A program made the position numbers and the translations under genes. A stretch of DNA of 64,000 bases, taken from positions 1-64,000 of the forward strand of contig NZ_JAKJSD010000011.1 of assembly GCF_029029505.1 (NCBI RefSeq). The letters are read 5' to 3'. The notes under the pieces were generated by a model. It did no database searches, was not told where the DNA came from, and saw nothing but the letters and a program-made list of their open reading frames with translations. Of this stretch, positions 9,474 through 18,410 are shown one piece after another. Position 1 is the first letter of the stretch. Each line of letters begins with the position of its first letter. Source of the DNA: Ancylomarina sp. DW003 (GTDB lineage: Bacteria; Bacteroidota; Bacteroidia; Bacteroidales; Marinifilaceae).

Positions 9474-10493
9474 TTATTTTTCAGATGAAGCTCTGATAAG
9501 TAGATCTGCATGAACAACAGCTTCTTTTATTTTATCACTATCTGGTTTATCCTCCATTTGTTCAAACAGAAGATTAGCCGCTTCTCTTCCAACTTGTTTT
9601 GGATTCTGATCCATAGTCGAAATCGAAGGTTCCATATAACGCGAGCGACGACTATTAGAGAATCCAACAACAGCAACTTCTTCAGGAATTTTAAAGCCTA
9701 ACTCCTTAGCTGCCATAATTGCTCCAATTGCCAACTCATCATTAATCGCAAAAAATGCATCCGGACGGTTACTTCTTGAAAGTAGTTCCATAGTTGCTTG
9801 CTTTGCCGAGTCAACAGTAAAATCACATCGCGAAATTAATGTTTCATCTAAGTCAATATTTTTATCTGCAAGAGCACGCTTATAACCTCGCATTCTATTT
9901 CTTCCAAAAAGCATATACTCTGGTCCTGTAAGGAATGCAATACGCTTAGCTCCACCCTCTAAAAGGTGAGAAACTGCAGAATGAGCAGCAGCGGCATCAT
10001 CCGCAACAACCTTTGATACTTCAAGTTCCTTAGATGTTCTATCGAATAAAACGATAGGTACACCCATTTCTTTTATCTTATGTATATGATCGTAGGTGTT
10101 CGTTGCACGAGATAAAGACAGAATAATTCCATCCATTCTCATATTTAGAAAACCATCTACGTTCTTTTTCTCTTTCTCTAATTTCTCATTCGACGAACTC
10201 ACAAAAACCTGATAACCATGCTCATCGGCAACTTGTTCAATTCCTTTTACTACTGAAGCATAAAATGAACTAACAATCTGTGGTACAACAACTCCAATAG
10301 TATTTGACTTTTGAGTTTTAAGCGCAACAGCCAAAGGATTTGGTCGATAATTTAATTCTTTCGCTAATTTTTGTACTGCTTCTCGAGTTTGTAAACTTAT
10401 TTCCGGATTATTCTTTAATGCACGAGAAACAGTAGAAACAGAGATACTTAACTTTTCAGCAATATCTTTAATCGTTACGGGTCGGTTTGCCAT
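9474..10493 (-). CDS. LacI family transcriptional regulator
   Basis: A 339-residue repressor. The N-terminal helix-turn-helix and hinge helix (residues 4-55) read VTIKDIAEKLSISVSTVSRAL and NYRPNPLA, the classic LacI/PurR pattern. The rest is a periplasmic-binding-protein-like sensor core (VVPQIVSSFYA, DEHGYQVFV, FAINDELAIGA). The effector is not predictable. It is monocistronic and no sugar-catabolic gene is adjacent, so its target may lie elsewhere. The upstream gap holds a perfect TTCTTAAGAA palindrome (10541-10550), too short to call an operator. Confidence 0.93.
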   Translation of the reverse strand: MANRPVTIKDIAEKLSISVSTVSRALKNNPEISLQTREAVQKLAKELNYRPNPLAVALKTQKSNTIGVVVPQIVSSFYASVVKGIEQVADEHGYQVFVSSSNEKLEKEKKNVDGFLNMRMDGIILSLSRATNTYDHIHKIKEMGVPIVLFDRTSKELEVSKVVADDAAAAHSAVSHLLEGGAKRIAFLTGPEYMLFGRNRMRGYKRALADKNIDLDETLISRCDFTVDSAKQATMELLSRSNRPDAFFAINDELAIGAIMAAKELGFKIPEEVAVVGFSNSRRSRYMEPSISTMDQNPKQVGREAANLLFEQMEDKPDSDKIKEAVVHADLLIRASSEK

Positions 10494-10739
10494 AAACTTA
10501 ATTTTTAACTTATTTTCGTTGAAGTCTGTAAGTATAGGCTTTCTTAAGAAGAGAAAGGGTAAATTTTACTATTTAAAAATCAACAGTTTTTAATAAATGT
10601 AAATTATTAATCCCATTAAAATGAAACCTTACGAAGCGCAAAATGCTTACATAAATTTACACACATACAAAGATAAAATAATTCGGATATATACAATCGT
10701 AAAGCTTGCCTTTTTGAAAAGGATTAGCACTCTCTTACT

Positions 10740-11732
10740 CTATTCCTTTTCCTCTAGAATAGAGTTTATTACAGCAAAGACAATAATAGCTGCAAGTTTT
10801 GAACTACGACTATCCTCGTCAAAACGAGGTGCAATTTCTGCAATATCAAAAGAAATAACTTTACCTGATCGTATCATCATCTTTATCAATTTCAAAATTG
10901 TTTCCGGATGCAATCCAAAGGGTTGAGGAGCACTAACACCAGGTGCATAGGCTGACGAAATCACATCAGAACAAAGCGTAAAGTAAATATTCTCTTGTTT
11001 CTTTGCGTAACGCATTAAATCCTGACCAACATTAAACATATTGGCAGAGTTAATATCCTTTGCCATCAAGTATTTCACGTTTAATGCATCAGCTTTCTTA
11101 AAAAGACTTACCGTATTTCCATACTGTTGAATACCAGCAACCATATAATTAAATGGCTTATTTTGTGCCATACAATCATCAGCTATCTGTGCAAACATAG
11201 TACCTGAACTTGTTCCTTTATCGTAGGGGCGCATATCAAAATGTGCATCAAGATTAAAGATACCCAGGCTTTCTTGGTTTGTTGCATCAAGAAATCGTTC
11301 AATCCCCCTATAATGACCATATGCAATTTCGTGCCCACCTCCTAATATGATTGGGAATAAACCTTTTTGAAGCATCAAATAAACAGCTTCAGCTAAAGTT
11401 TCTTGAAGATCTTCTAACGCCTCATCATTAGCGACAATATTTCCGCAATCATAAATCTTAGTGCTAGAAGAGAAAGAACATGGCAAATTAGCCATCTCTT
11501 TACGAATACTATCTGGTCCTTTGGATGTTCCAACTCGTCCCAAATTTTGCTTTACCCCTTTATCACAACAAAAACCTAGTAAACCAAAACCACTGGTTTC
11601 AACGCTTACTTTTTCCAATAAATTAATTGGTTCAATTATTTGATGCCAACGAAAGGCGTCATAATCCACAAGGTCGTCAATTCGACCCTGCCAAAAATTT
11701 TCAGGTATACACTGATAATGATTAGAATTCAT
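10740..11732 (-). CDS. Arginase-family hydrolase, formimidoylglutamase-like
   Basis: A 330-residue ureohydrolase-fold enzyme. Manganese ligands are visible in GGGHE (His134), LDAHFD (Asp162, His164, Asp166) and the C-terminal SFDIAEIAPRFDEDS segment. The last motif is the Bacteroidota formimidoylglutamase (HutG-like) form rather than the DxDxxDP of true arginases. The predicted reaction is formiminoglutamate to glutamate plus formamide in histidine breakdown. No other hut gene lies in the window, so agmatinase or guanidine-type activity cannot be excluded. It is transcribed alone. Confidence 0.78.
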   Translation of the reverse strand: MNSNHYQCIPENFWQGRIDDLVDYDAFRWHQIIEPINLLEKVSVETSGFGLLGFCCDKGVKQNLGRVGTSKGPDSIRKEMANLPCSFSSSTKIYDCGNIVANDEALEDLQETLAEAVYLMLQKGLFPIILGGGHEIAYGHYRGIERFLDATNQESLGIFNLDAHFDMRPYDKGTSSGTMFAQIADDCMAQNKPFNYMVAGIQQYGNTVSLFKKADALNVKYLMAKDINSANMFNVGQDLMRYAKKQENIYFTLCSDVISSAYAPGVSAPQPFGLHPETILKLIKMMIRSGKVISFDIAEIAPRFDEDSRSSKLAAIIVFAVINSILEEKE

Positions 11733-11864
11733 GGGGTGTTTTTATTTTTAACATGTCAAAAACATCTTGCATTAGCAAACCTGTTTATTACGGGACAATG
11801 TTACAAATAATCGAGTTAAAGCATCAAGAATAATTAAGGAATTTTCCCAAATCCAAATCGAATT

Positions 11865-13640
11865 TTATTCATCAGAGAAATGAACTAAAACACGACGGTA
11901 TACATTAAAAATCTTCGACTTAGAAACAAAACCTAAATATTTACCATTCATTATAACAGGTAAGTTCCAGGCACCCGTTTCTTCGAAACGCCTCATAACC
12001 TTATCCATTGGGGCATCAGCATCCAGAACAGCTGGTGGCATGGTCATCAAGTTTCGAACATAGGTTTCCTCATACATTTCAGGATTGAACATGATATGAC
12101 GAATATCATCCAACAATACGATCCCCAAAAGCTTCTCGTCCTCATCGACAACAGGAAAAATATTACGATGAGAGTGTGAAATTAGCTTAACCAATTCCCC
12201 TAAACTAGCATCTGGATTAATTTTTTGAAGATCTGTTTCAATCACTTTACCCAATTTCATTAAGGTTAAAACGGCCTTATCTTTATTGTGAGTGATAAGT
12301 TCTCCACGTTTTGCAAGCCGCTTAGTATAAATCGAATGTGGTTCGAAGTACATAATTGTTAGATAAGCAATAGTGGCTGTTACCATAATGGGAACAAACA
12401 AAGCATACCCCCCAGTAATTTCAACAATAAGGAAAATAGCTGTCAGTGGAGCGTGCATCACACCAGCCATCACGCCAGCCATACCAATAAGTGTAAAATT
12501 ACTTTCTGATAGTTTCACAAAATTGAAGCCATTTATAAATCTTGCCACAAAGAAACCTGATACACCACCAAGAAAAAGTGAAGGAGCAAAAATACCACCT
12601 ACACCTCCACTACCCGTAGTAACAGTAGATGCAATTACTTTAAAAGCTATAATCAAAACGACATAGCCAAGTAGCATCCAATAATTATCCTTCAAAAAAT
12701 AAAAAATAGAATTATTAACTAAATTATCAACATTTCCATCAATCAAAGCCTGAATGGTAGAATAACCTTCACCGTATAATGGCGGGAATAGAAAAATAAG
12801 AATTCCCAGAGCAATACCTCCAATTACAAGCTTTTGGTAACAGTTGTTTATTTTCTCTAACTGAGCTTCTATAAACATACCAATGCGGGTGAAATATAAA
12901 GAAACAAGTCCGGTAAAAACACCTAGCAAAATATAATAAGGAAAGTTCGAAAGAACATATGAGTCGTTTAACGTATAGGACAGCAAGACACCTTTACCCA
13001 TAAAGAAATAAGCTATACTTGCTCCTGTTATAGAAGATATCAAAAGAGGAATCAGTGATGCCATTGTTAGATCTAACATCAAAACCTCTAATGTAAAAAT
13101 CATCCCTGCCAATGGCGCTTTAAATATACCTCCAATGGCACCTGCAACACCACACCCCACCATCAAAGTAATGGTTTTGTAATTCAGGTGAAACATTCGA
13201 CCCAGGTTAGATCCAATTGAAGCTCCGGTTAAAACTACTGGTGCCTCAGCTCCTACCGACCCACCAAAACCAATGGTTAATGTACTTGCAACAATAGATG
13301 AATAATTGTTGTGTGATTTTATTTGACTATTTTTTTGGGAAATGGCATATAAAATTCGCGATACCCCATGTCCTATCTTGTCCTTGACAAAGAACTTTAC
13401 AAACAAAACAGTAAGTAAAATTCCCACAGTAGGATAAGCTAAATACAACAGGTTCACTGAATCGACATGAAGATTATGAGTCAGAAAATGATGGGTTTGA
13501 TGAATGGTTGTTTTTAACAAGAGAGCTGCCAGCCCACTTACAATACCAACTAAAAAACTAAGAATTAGAACAAATTGTCTTTCTTTTATATTCTTCATTC
13601 TCCAAATTAGAAATCGGGACAACAAACTTTTGTTCTTCAT
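11865..13640 (-). CDS. ClC family chloride transporter/channel with CBS domains (paralogue 1)
   Basis: A 591-residue inner-membrane ClC protein with two C-terminal CBS domains (about residues 450-591) that may bind adenine nucleotides. Pore signatures are GHGV (90-93), GAEAP with the gating glutamate Glu132, GIFAPSLF, and the tyrosine of ITGGYALF. The position matching the inner proton glutamate of E. coli ClC (Glu203) is Val186 in FTLEVL. The gating motif is GAEAP, while paralogue 2 has GLEGP. It forms a tandem pair with the next gene but has its own leader, since a terminator intervenes. Confidence 0.92.
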   Translation of the reverse strand: MKNKSLLSRFLIWRMKNIKERQFVLILSFLVGIVSGLAALLLKTTIHQTHHFLTHNLHVDSVNLLYLAYPTVGILLTVLFVKFFVKDKIGHGVSRILYAISQKNSQIKSHNNYSSIVASTLTIGFGGSVGAEAPVVLTGASIGSNLGRMFHLNYKTITLMVGCGVAGAIGGIFKAPLAGMIFTLEVLMLDLTMASLIPLLISSITGASIAYFFMGKGVLLSYTLNDSYVLSNFPYYILLGVFTGLVSLYFTRIGMFIEAQLEKINNCYQKLVIGGIALGILIFLFPPLYGEGYSTIQALIDGNVDNLVNNSIFYFLKDNYWMLLGYVVLIIAFKVIASTVTTGSGGVGGIFAPSLFLGGVSGFFVARFINGFNFVKLSESNFTLIGMAGVMAGVMHAPLTAIFLIVEITGGYALFVPIMVTATIAYLTIMYFEPHSIYTKRLAKRGELITHNKDKAVLTLMKLGKVIETDLQKINPDASLGELVKLISHSHRNIFPVVDEDEKLLGIVLLDDIRHIMFNPEMYEETYVRNLMTMPPAVLDADAPMDKVMRRFEETGAWNLPVIMNGKYLGFVSKSKIFNVYRRVLVHFSDE

Positions 13641-13736
13641 GACACTGACTTTATTTTCTGAGGATTTATAACCTCTAAAATTACAATAAATATTTCATCG
13701 GTCGGACGGCTACTTGAGTCAGGCAAACCTTAGCAG

Positions 13737-13788
13737 AGTTCAATACATAAAAAGACTTAGTAATCTTTATCTAAGTTCTGTATTGACT
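13737..13788 (-). other. Imperfect hairpin in the leader of ClC paralogue 1
   Basis: CAATACA (13741-13747) pairs with TGTATTG (13779-13785). GACTTAG (13754-13760) pairs with CTAAGTT (13771-13777). The structure lies about 100 bases upstream of the ClC start. The 368-base gap 13641-14008 contains this hairpin and the upstream gene's terminator, and no ORF. Confidence 0.4.
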
Positions 13789-13810
13789 TGACAATCTTTA
13801 GAATAAACTA

Positions 13811-13843
13811 AAAAACTCTCGATTTGATTTTTGTCAAATCGAG
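13811..13843 (-). terminator. Terminator of ClC paralogue 2
   Basis: Reading the minus strand, CTCGATTTGA and TCAAATCGAG form a 10-bp stem with a 6-base loop, followed by GAGTTTTTTAG. It separates the two ClC transcripts. Confidence 0.75.
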
Positions 13844-14008
13844 TGCAAATGTAATAGAATATTATTGAGCCAAAAGTGAAAATGGATATTTTTTTCAAAA
13901 AATATTACGCACACAAAAACAACTATAAATACAACTATATATCTATATTCAAAACAGTCTGAAAATTGGAATAATTTGATTCAAATTTTGAGATATGGAA
14001 ATATAAAT

Positions 14009-15784
14009 TTAATCTTCTGAAAAGTGCTTTAACATTCGGCGATAGGTGGAGAAGATTTGAGCCCGAGAAACACAGCCCAAGTATTTGCCATCTTGCAAAA
14101 CAACCAGGTTGAATTTATCTGAATACTGATATTTACGAGCTACATCAGCCATCGATTCGTCATGTTGAATCACAACAGAGGGCATAATCATTAAATCTCG
14201 CACAAACATGACATCATATTTTTCTGGTTGAAACATGATTTCTCGAATGTCATCAAGCTTAACAATGCCTTCAAAATTATTTTCTTTGTCAATAACAATA
14301 AAGAGATTACGTTGCGATTTCGCTATCACTTTTACAAGGTCACCTAAAGTTGCATCAGAATTGATGGTATTAAAATTTTTTTCAATCAAACGTGTTACTC
14401 GCATTAAAGAAAGCACATTCTGATCCTTATCGTGAGTCATCAGTTCCTTACGACGGGCAAGCTGAACTGTATACACCGAATGTGGCTCAAAACTCTTGAC
14501 CGTTGCATAAGAAACAGTAGCCGTAATCATTAGTGGTACAAATAGCTGATAACCTCCCGAAATATCGGCAATAAGGAATAATCCGGTAAGTGGAGCATGC
14601 AATACACCAGCAATCATTCCGGCCATTCCAATCAAAGCAAAGTTATTCACCTCGATATTTCTAAAACCTAAATAATGAACAACCTTTGCAAACAAAACAC
14701 CGGCATTTACTCCCATAAAAAGAGTTGGAGCAAAAATACCACCTACACCACCTGCTCCAAAAGTAATAGAAGCCGCAATCACTTTGAAAAAAATAACCAG
14801 AGCTAATAAAATTAGAAGCATCCAAAAGCTTTCGCTGAAACCGTAGAATAATGAATTATTGAACAGATAAGAATAATCTCCGGATAAACTAGCATTTATA
14901 GCATGGTAACCTTCTCCAAAGAGAGATGGGAAAAAGAAAATGATCATCCCCAATGACAAGCCTCCAATAAGAAGCTTCACATATCGTTTATCTATTTTAT
15001 CGAACAAACCATGAATGTACATATACATCTTGGTAAAATATGTAGCCAATAGTCCTGTGAAAATTCCTAAGACGATATAATATGGCAGATCTTTCATGAC
15101 AAAGCCATTATCAACCTCAAATGGATATAAAACATCCATTCCCAAAAAGAAATATGATGTGATAACAGCTGTAGACGATGCTAACAAAAGTGGAACGAGT
15201 GACCACATAGTTAGATCAAGCATAATAACTTCCATGGCAAATACAATAGCAGCAATGGGAGCCTTAAAAATTGCAGCCATAGCCCCTGAACAAGCACAAG
15301 CTAGAAGTAGAGTGGTTTGCTTATAATTGAGATGAAAAAGTCGCCCGATATTAGATCCTAAGGCTGCACCTGTTGATACAGTTGGCCCCTCCAGTCCGAC
15401 CGACCCTCCAAACCCCACCGTAAAAGCAGAAGTAACAATAGACGAAAACATATTGTGGCTGTTTATTTGCCCATTGGTCTTAGAAATACTGTAAAGAACA
15501 TTAGGAATTCCATGTCTCACAGGCCTTTTTATTACATATTTTATAAAAAGAACGGCAACACTAATCCCAATTGCCGGGTAAATCATGTATAGAAAATTCG
15601 CATACTCAAGTTCTGAAGTTTCTTGCAACAAAGAGCTGATGAAATGCACTGAATTTTTAATGACAACAGCTGCCAATCCAGAGGTAATTCCAATAAGAAT
15701 ACCTAAAAATGATATAAACTGGCGATCGTTTACATGCTTCAATCGCCAAATAAGAAAGCGGGCTAATAATGATTTTTTCTTCAC
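14009..15784 (-). CDS. ClC family chloride transporter/channel with CBS domains (paralogue 2)
   Basis: A 591-residue ClC protein with paired CBS domains at the C terminus, the same length as its tandem neighbour but clearly diverged. Signatures are RHGIP (90-94), GLEGPTV with gating Glu132, GIFAPTLF, and SGGYQLF with the central tyrosine. As in paralogue 1, the inner proton-glutamate position carries valine (Val186 in FAMEVI). It may move chloride or another anion by exchange or as a channel; sequence alone does not decide. It has its own terminator at 13811-13843. Confidence 0.92.
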   Translation of the reverse strand: MKKKSLLARFLIWRLKHVNDRQFISFLGILIGITSGLAAVVIKNSVHFISSLLQETSELEYANFLYMIYPAIGISVAVLFIKYVIKRPVRHGIPNVLYSISKTNGQINSHNMFSSIVTSAFTVGFGGSVGLEGPTVSTGAALGSNIGRLFHLNYKQTTLLLACACSGAMAAIFKAPIAAIVFAMEVIMLDLTMWSLVPLLLASSTAVITSYFFLGMDVLYPFEVDNGFVMKDLPYYIVLGIFTGLLATYFTKMYMYIHGLFDKIDKRYVKLLIGGLSLGMIIFFFPSLFGEGYHAINASLSGDYSYLFNNSLFYGFSESFWMLLILLALVIFFKVIAASITFGAGGVGGIFAPTLFMGVNAGVLFAKVVHYLGFRNIEVNNFALIGMAGMIAGVLHAPLTGLFLIADISGGYQLFVPLMITATVSYATVKSFEPHSVYTVQLARRKELMTHDKDQNVLSLMRVTRLIEKNFNTINSDATLGDLVKVIAKSQRNLFIVIDKENNFEGIVKLDDIREIMFQPEKYDVMFVRDLMIMPSVVIQHDESMADVARKYQYSDKFNLVVLQDGKYLGCVSRAQIFSTYRRMLKHFSED

Positions 15785-16014
15785 AATAACTTCTGTCTCT
15801 AGAAAATTAGTCCTTTAATAGCCTTCTGTTTACATGCTAAATAAATCATATTTTATTGCAACCAGATTAAGGCATAACGCAACTAAGATACAAACAGCTT
15901 TATAAAAAAAGAGAGAAATCTGTCTCAAAATTTACATATCTATATCCATTCTACAGAATAAAACATGTTGAACAGACAAAAGAAGGAAGTCTAGTAATCA
16001 AAAAGATATTTTGA

Positions 16015-16022
16015 TAATTTTG
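16015..16022 (+). promoter_or_regulatory. -7 promoter element before the lipoprotein gene
   Basis: TAATTTTG fits TAnnTTTG and lies 41 bases upstream of the ATG at 16063. No clear -33 TTTG is present. Confidence 0.35.
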
Positions 16023-16062
16023 CGCTATCTATCAACTTGTAATTACAACTCAAAATAACAAA

Positions 16063-16749
16063 ATGGTTCGATTCAGTATTTTTATAATTTTAAGCTTGGC
16101 ATGTTTCTCTTGTTCTACGCCTCACATAAGCATGCGATCTTTAGAACAATGTAGTTTTCCAAAGCTGTCAATAAATGATACTCTAAACCTAGGATATTTT
16201 GACAATTTATTGGACAATACAAACAATAAACGAGCTGCAAGATGGGCAAAGCGCAATCATTTCCATCTTTTTGGCATACAGTTGATAAATAACACCGACA
16301 AATGTATTCATGGTTCAGAACTCGAATTTTATAGTGAATATAGGAAGTTAGAAGTTGTTTCAAATAAATGGGCAGCTAATAAACTACGACAGAGGATTAA
16401 TTCAACACCTTTTATCGGTTTCTTCACATCTTTAATAGAAATGGTAATTTATAGTAAAATTGATCAGGAAAGCAATAATGATATAAATTCCCCAAACGAT
16501 AGCACTACAATAGATCATACACTTTCCAATGAAATCGTAACTATAAGCGAAGATATTCGCAAAACAGCCAATAATAATTTGATGGACGAAATGATTAAAT
16601 ATGATATCATTCGACAAAAATTATATTCAGACAAAGTTAACTATGGTATCATCGTGATAAAGTCAGACAAAACTCCTCAAAAAATTCGGGTAAGAATTAC
16701 AGCCCCCAAAGAATTCAAAATTGGAAAAAATAAGTTGGCTCCAAAATAA
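16063..16749 (+). CDS. Putative lipoprotein of unknown function
   Basis: I do not recognise this 228-residue protein. It starts with a short hydrophobic signal (FSIFIILSLACFSCS) containing two candidate lipid-attachment cysteines (Cys14, Cys17), so it is probably an exported lipoprotein. The mature part is hydrophilic with Asn/Asp-rich stretches and no evident enzyme motif. It stands alone between the ClC pair and a small conserved gene. Confidence 0.6.
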   Translation: MVRFSIFIILSLACFSCSTPHISMRSLEQCSFPKLSINDTLNLGYFDNLLDNTNNKRAARWAKRNHFHLFGIQLINNTDKCIHGSELEFYSEYRKLEVVSNKWAANKLRQRINSTPFIGFFTSLIEMVIYSKIDQESNNDINSPNDSTTIDHTLSNEIVTISEDIRKTANNNLMDEMIKYDIIRQKLYSDKVNYGIIVIKSDKTPQKIRVRITAPKEFKIGKNKLAPK

Positions 16750-16985
16750 GATTTACAATAGGATTCAGATTACATCAACCTTTTCTTAAAATAAATTTAA
16801 TCTAAAGATAAAATTGAAACCCTTGAAGAATAAAAGCAAAGAGGGTAATTCTCATCAAAATAGTCACGAATGACATTCATAATCAACCAGATTTATACTC
16901 TATTAACTTTTAATTAAAAAATACTTTCGCTAAATTTAAAGAGCTAAGAGAATTTTAATCCTTATATCAATTAAACTTATAGCAT

Positions 16986-17234
16986 ATGACAAAGACAATC
17001 ACATTTAATGAACTTAGAGGAATCAAGGATCGCTTGCCTGAAGGCAGCATGAGACAAATCTCAGAAGAACTAAGCCTTAATGTAGAAACTGTCCGAAATT
17101 ATTTTGGAGGAGTTAATTACAGAGAAGGTAAAAGTATCGGAGTTCATGTTGAACAAGGGCCTAACGGTGGCGTTGTAGAATTAGATGACACAACAATTCT
17201 CGAATGCGCATTTCGTATTCTGGACGAAGCTTAA
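16986..17234 (+). CDS. Small conserved protein with helix-turn-helix-like N terminus
   Basis: An 82-residue acidic protein. The first half (FNELRGIKDRLPEGSMRQISEELSLNVETVRNYF) reads like a helix-turn-helix; the second half is a short beta-rich region with GPNGGVVELDD. Proteins like this seem recurrent in Bacteroidota, but I know no assigned role. It could be a small DNA- or RNA-binding protein. It is monocistronic with a strong terminator, has ordinary codon use, and is almost certainly a real gene. Confidence 0.7.
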   Translation: MTKTITFNELRGIKDRLPEGSMRQISEELSLNVETVRNYFGGVNYREGKSIGVHVEQGPNGGVVELDDTTILECAFRILDEA

Positions 17235-17266
17235 AAAATCTCAAAAACCTAAAAAACATACCCACT

Positions 17267-17298
17267 ACTCCTCGTCTACCAGCGAGGAGTTTTTTTTA
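17267..17298. terminator. Bidirectional terminator between the 82-residue gene and the SMR gene
   Basis: ACTCCTCG and CGAGGAGT form a perfect 8-bp stem around TCTACCAG, followed by eight T. Confidence 0.88.
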
Positions 17299-17312
17299 TC
17301 GTGAATATTAGT

Positions 17313-17633
17313 TTAATGTGCTGAAACAAGTTTCAAACCAATAATAGAAGCAATCAGTAAAAAAATAAAGAATAACTTAAGCATTTCGGCTGATTCTTTG
17401 AAAAAGATAATACCTATCAACACTGTCCCAACAACTCCTATTCCTGTCCAAACTGCATAAGCTGTTCCCAGAGGTATCGTTTTGATAACTCGATTAAGCA
17501 GTATGAAGCTAGTCGCTGAGAATAAAACAAACCCCAATGAAGGCATCAACTTTGTAAAACCATCTGACATCTTAAGACATGTCGTGAAACCGACTTCAAA
17601 CAATCCTGCTAGCAATAATAAAATCCAATTCAT
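17313..17633 (-). CDS. SMR family efflux protein (Gdx/SugE-like paralogue)
   Basis: A 106-residue, four-helix inner-membrane exporter of the small multidrug resistance family, working as a dimer with proton antiport. The essential Glu13 lies in AGLFEVGF and the signature [13 protein letters not shown] is intact. The tryptophan after the glutamate in Gdx-type guanidinium exporters is Phe16 here, so substrate preference may differ from the second SMR protein near 32 kb. It lies 75 bases downstream of a Crp/Fnr regulator on the same strand, which may control it. Confidence 0.88.
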   Translation of the reverse strand: MNWILLLLAGLFEVGFTTCLKMSDGFTKLMPSLGFVLFSATSFILLNRVIKTIPLGTAYAVWTGIGVVGTVLIGIIFFKESAEMLKLFFIFLLIASIIGLKLVSAH

Positions 17634-17708
17634 ATTTTTTGTATTTGTTTATAGGCACAAATAAACATGTATTACAGAAAAAAGAAATTGATCTATATCA
17701 AGAAATAA

Positions 17709-18293
17709 TTAGTTAGATTTTAAATGCTCTGCACGAATTCTACTGAGTGTTTCAGGACTAATTCCAAGAAATGAAGCGATATGGATCGCTTTTACTTTTA
17801 AGTCAACATCAGAAACGTAAGTAAGTAGCCTTTTATACTTTTCCTTAGCTGACATAAACATAAAGAATTTGTAAAATTCTAACTGACTTGACATTTCCTT
17901 CTCAAGCCATAATCTGGCAAAGCGCTCCATTTGAGGAAATTCTTCTAACAATTTAAGAAAATCATCACTAGCAATCTCTATAACTACGGAATCAGCAGAT
18001 GCCTCAAGTGTTTCTCCACCAGGTCTATCAAAAGAGAAACCATCATAGGATAGCAATAACTGATTAGCTACCTCTATCCAAGTCGTCACTTCCTTACCAT
18101 CGTAATTAGCATGATAACGCACACAACCATCATGCAAATATCTAAAATGACGGTTATACTGTCCCTCCTGAATAATTACCGCATTTGCAGGGTAACGTTT
18201 TAAAGATGTTATATCCAAAATACGAGATTGCAAATCCTCATCAACAACAATATAATTCGCCATAAAATCGAAAAGAGGTTCTATTTCTTTCAT
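17709..18293 (-). CDS. Crp/Fnr family transcriptional regulator
   Basis: A regulator with an N-terminal cyclic-nucleotide-binding-like beta barrel (residues about 15-115 of the 194-residue form) and a short C-terminal helix-turn-helix (VKAIHIASFLGISPETLSRIR). I chose the ATG ending at 18293 because the family normally begins just before the barrel. An in-frame ATG at 18335 would add 14 residues. There are no iron-sulfur cysteines, so it is not an oxygen-sensing Fnr. The ligand is unknown. It is divergent from marR and precedes the SMR exporter on the same strand. Confidence 0.85.
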   Translation of the reverse strand: MKEIEPLFDFMANYIVVDEDLQSRILDITSLKRYPANAVIIQEGQYNRHFRYLHDGCVRYHANYDGKEVTTWIEVANQLLLSYDGFSFDRPGGETLEASADSVVIEIASDDFLKLLEEFPQMERFARLWLEKEMSSQLEFYKFFMFMSAKEKYKRLLTYVSDVDLKVKAIHIASFLGISPETLSRIRAEHLKSN

Positions 18294-18361
18294 ACTAAGT
18301 CTTATTTTAATCAACTGATGATAAGGAAATCTCAATTATCACATAATACTCCCAATAGTGC

Positions 18362-18373
18362 TTGTCATGACAA
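18362..18373. promoter_or_regulatory. First palindromic operator upstream of marR
   Basis: The perfect palindrome TTGTCATGACAA is the first of two copies of the same core, with centres 26 bases apart, in the crp-marR intergenic region. It is likely a MarR dimer site. Confidence 0.7.
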
Positions 18374-18382
18374 ATTAATAAT

Positions 18383-18404
18383 TATATTTGTCATGACAAA
18401 TATA
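18383..18404. promoter_or_regulatory. Second palindromic operator, adjoining the marR start
   Basis: A perfect 22-base palindrome centred on TTTGTCATGACAAA ends six bases before the marR ATG. Bound MarR would block transcription or translation initiation of its own operon. Confidence 0.75.
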
Positions 18405-18410
18405 TAAACA

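Noticed and set aside
10621-10926. 101-residue plus-strand frame across the 3' end of the hutG-like gene
   Set aside because: Its second half is antisense to conserved ureohydrolase sequence and its first half shows no domain.
11865-15784. ClC tandem as a recent duplication or one copy as pseudogene
   Set aside because: Both are full length and intact, and have diverged at many positions, including the gating motif.
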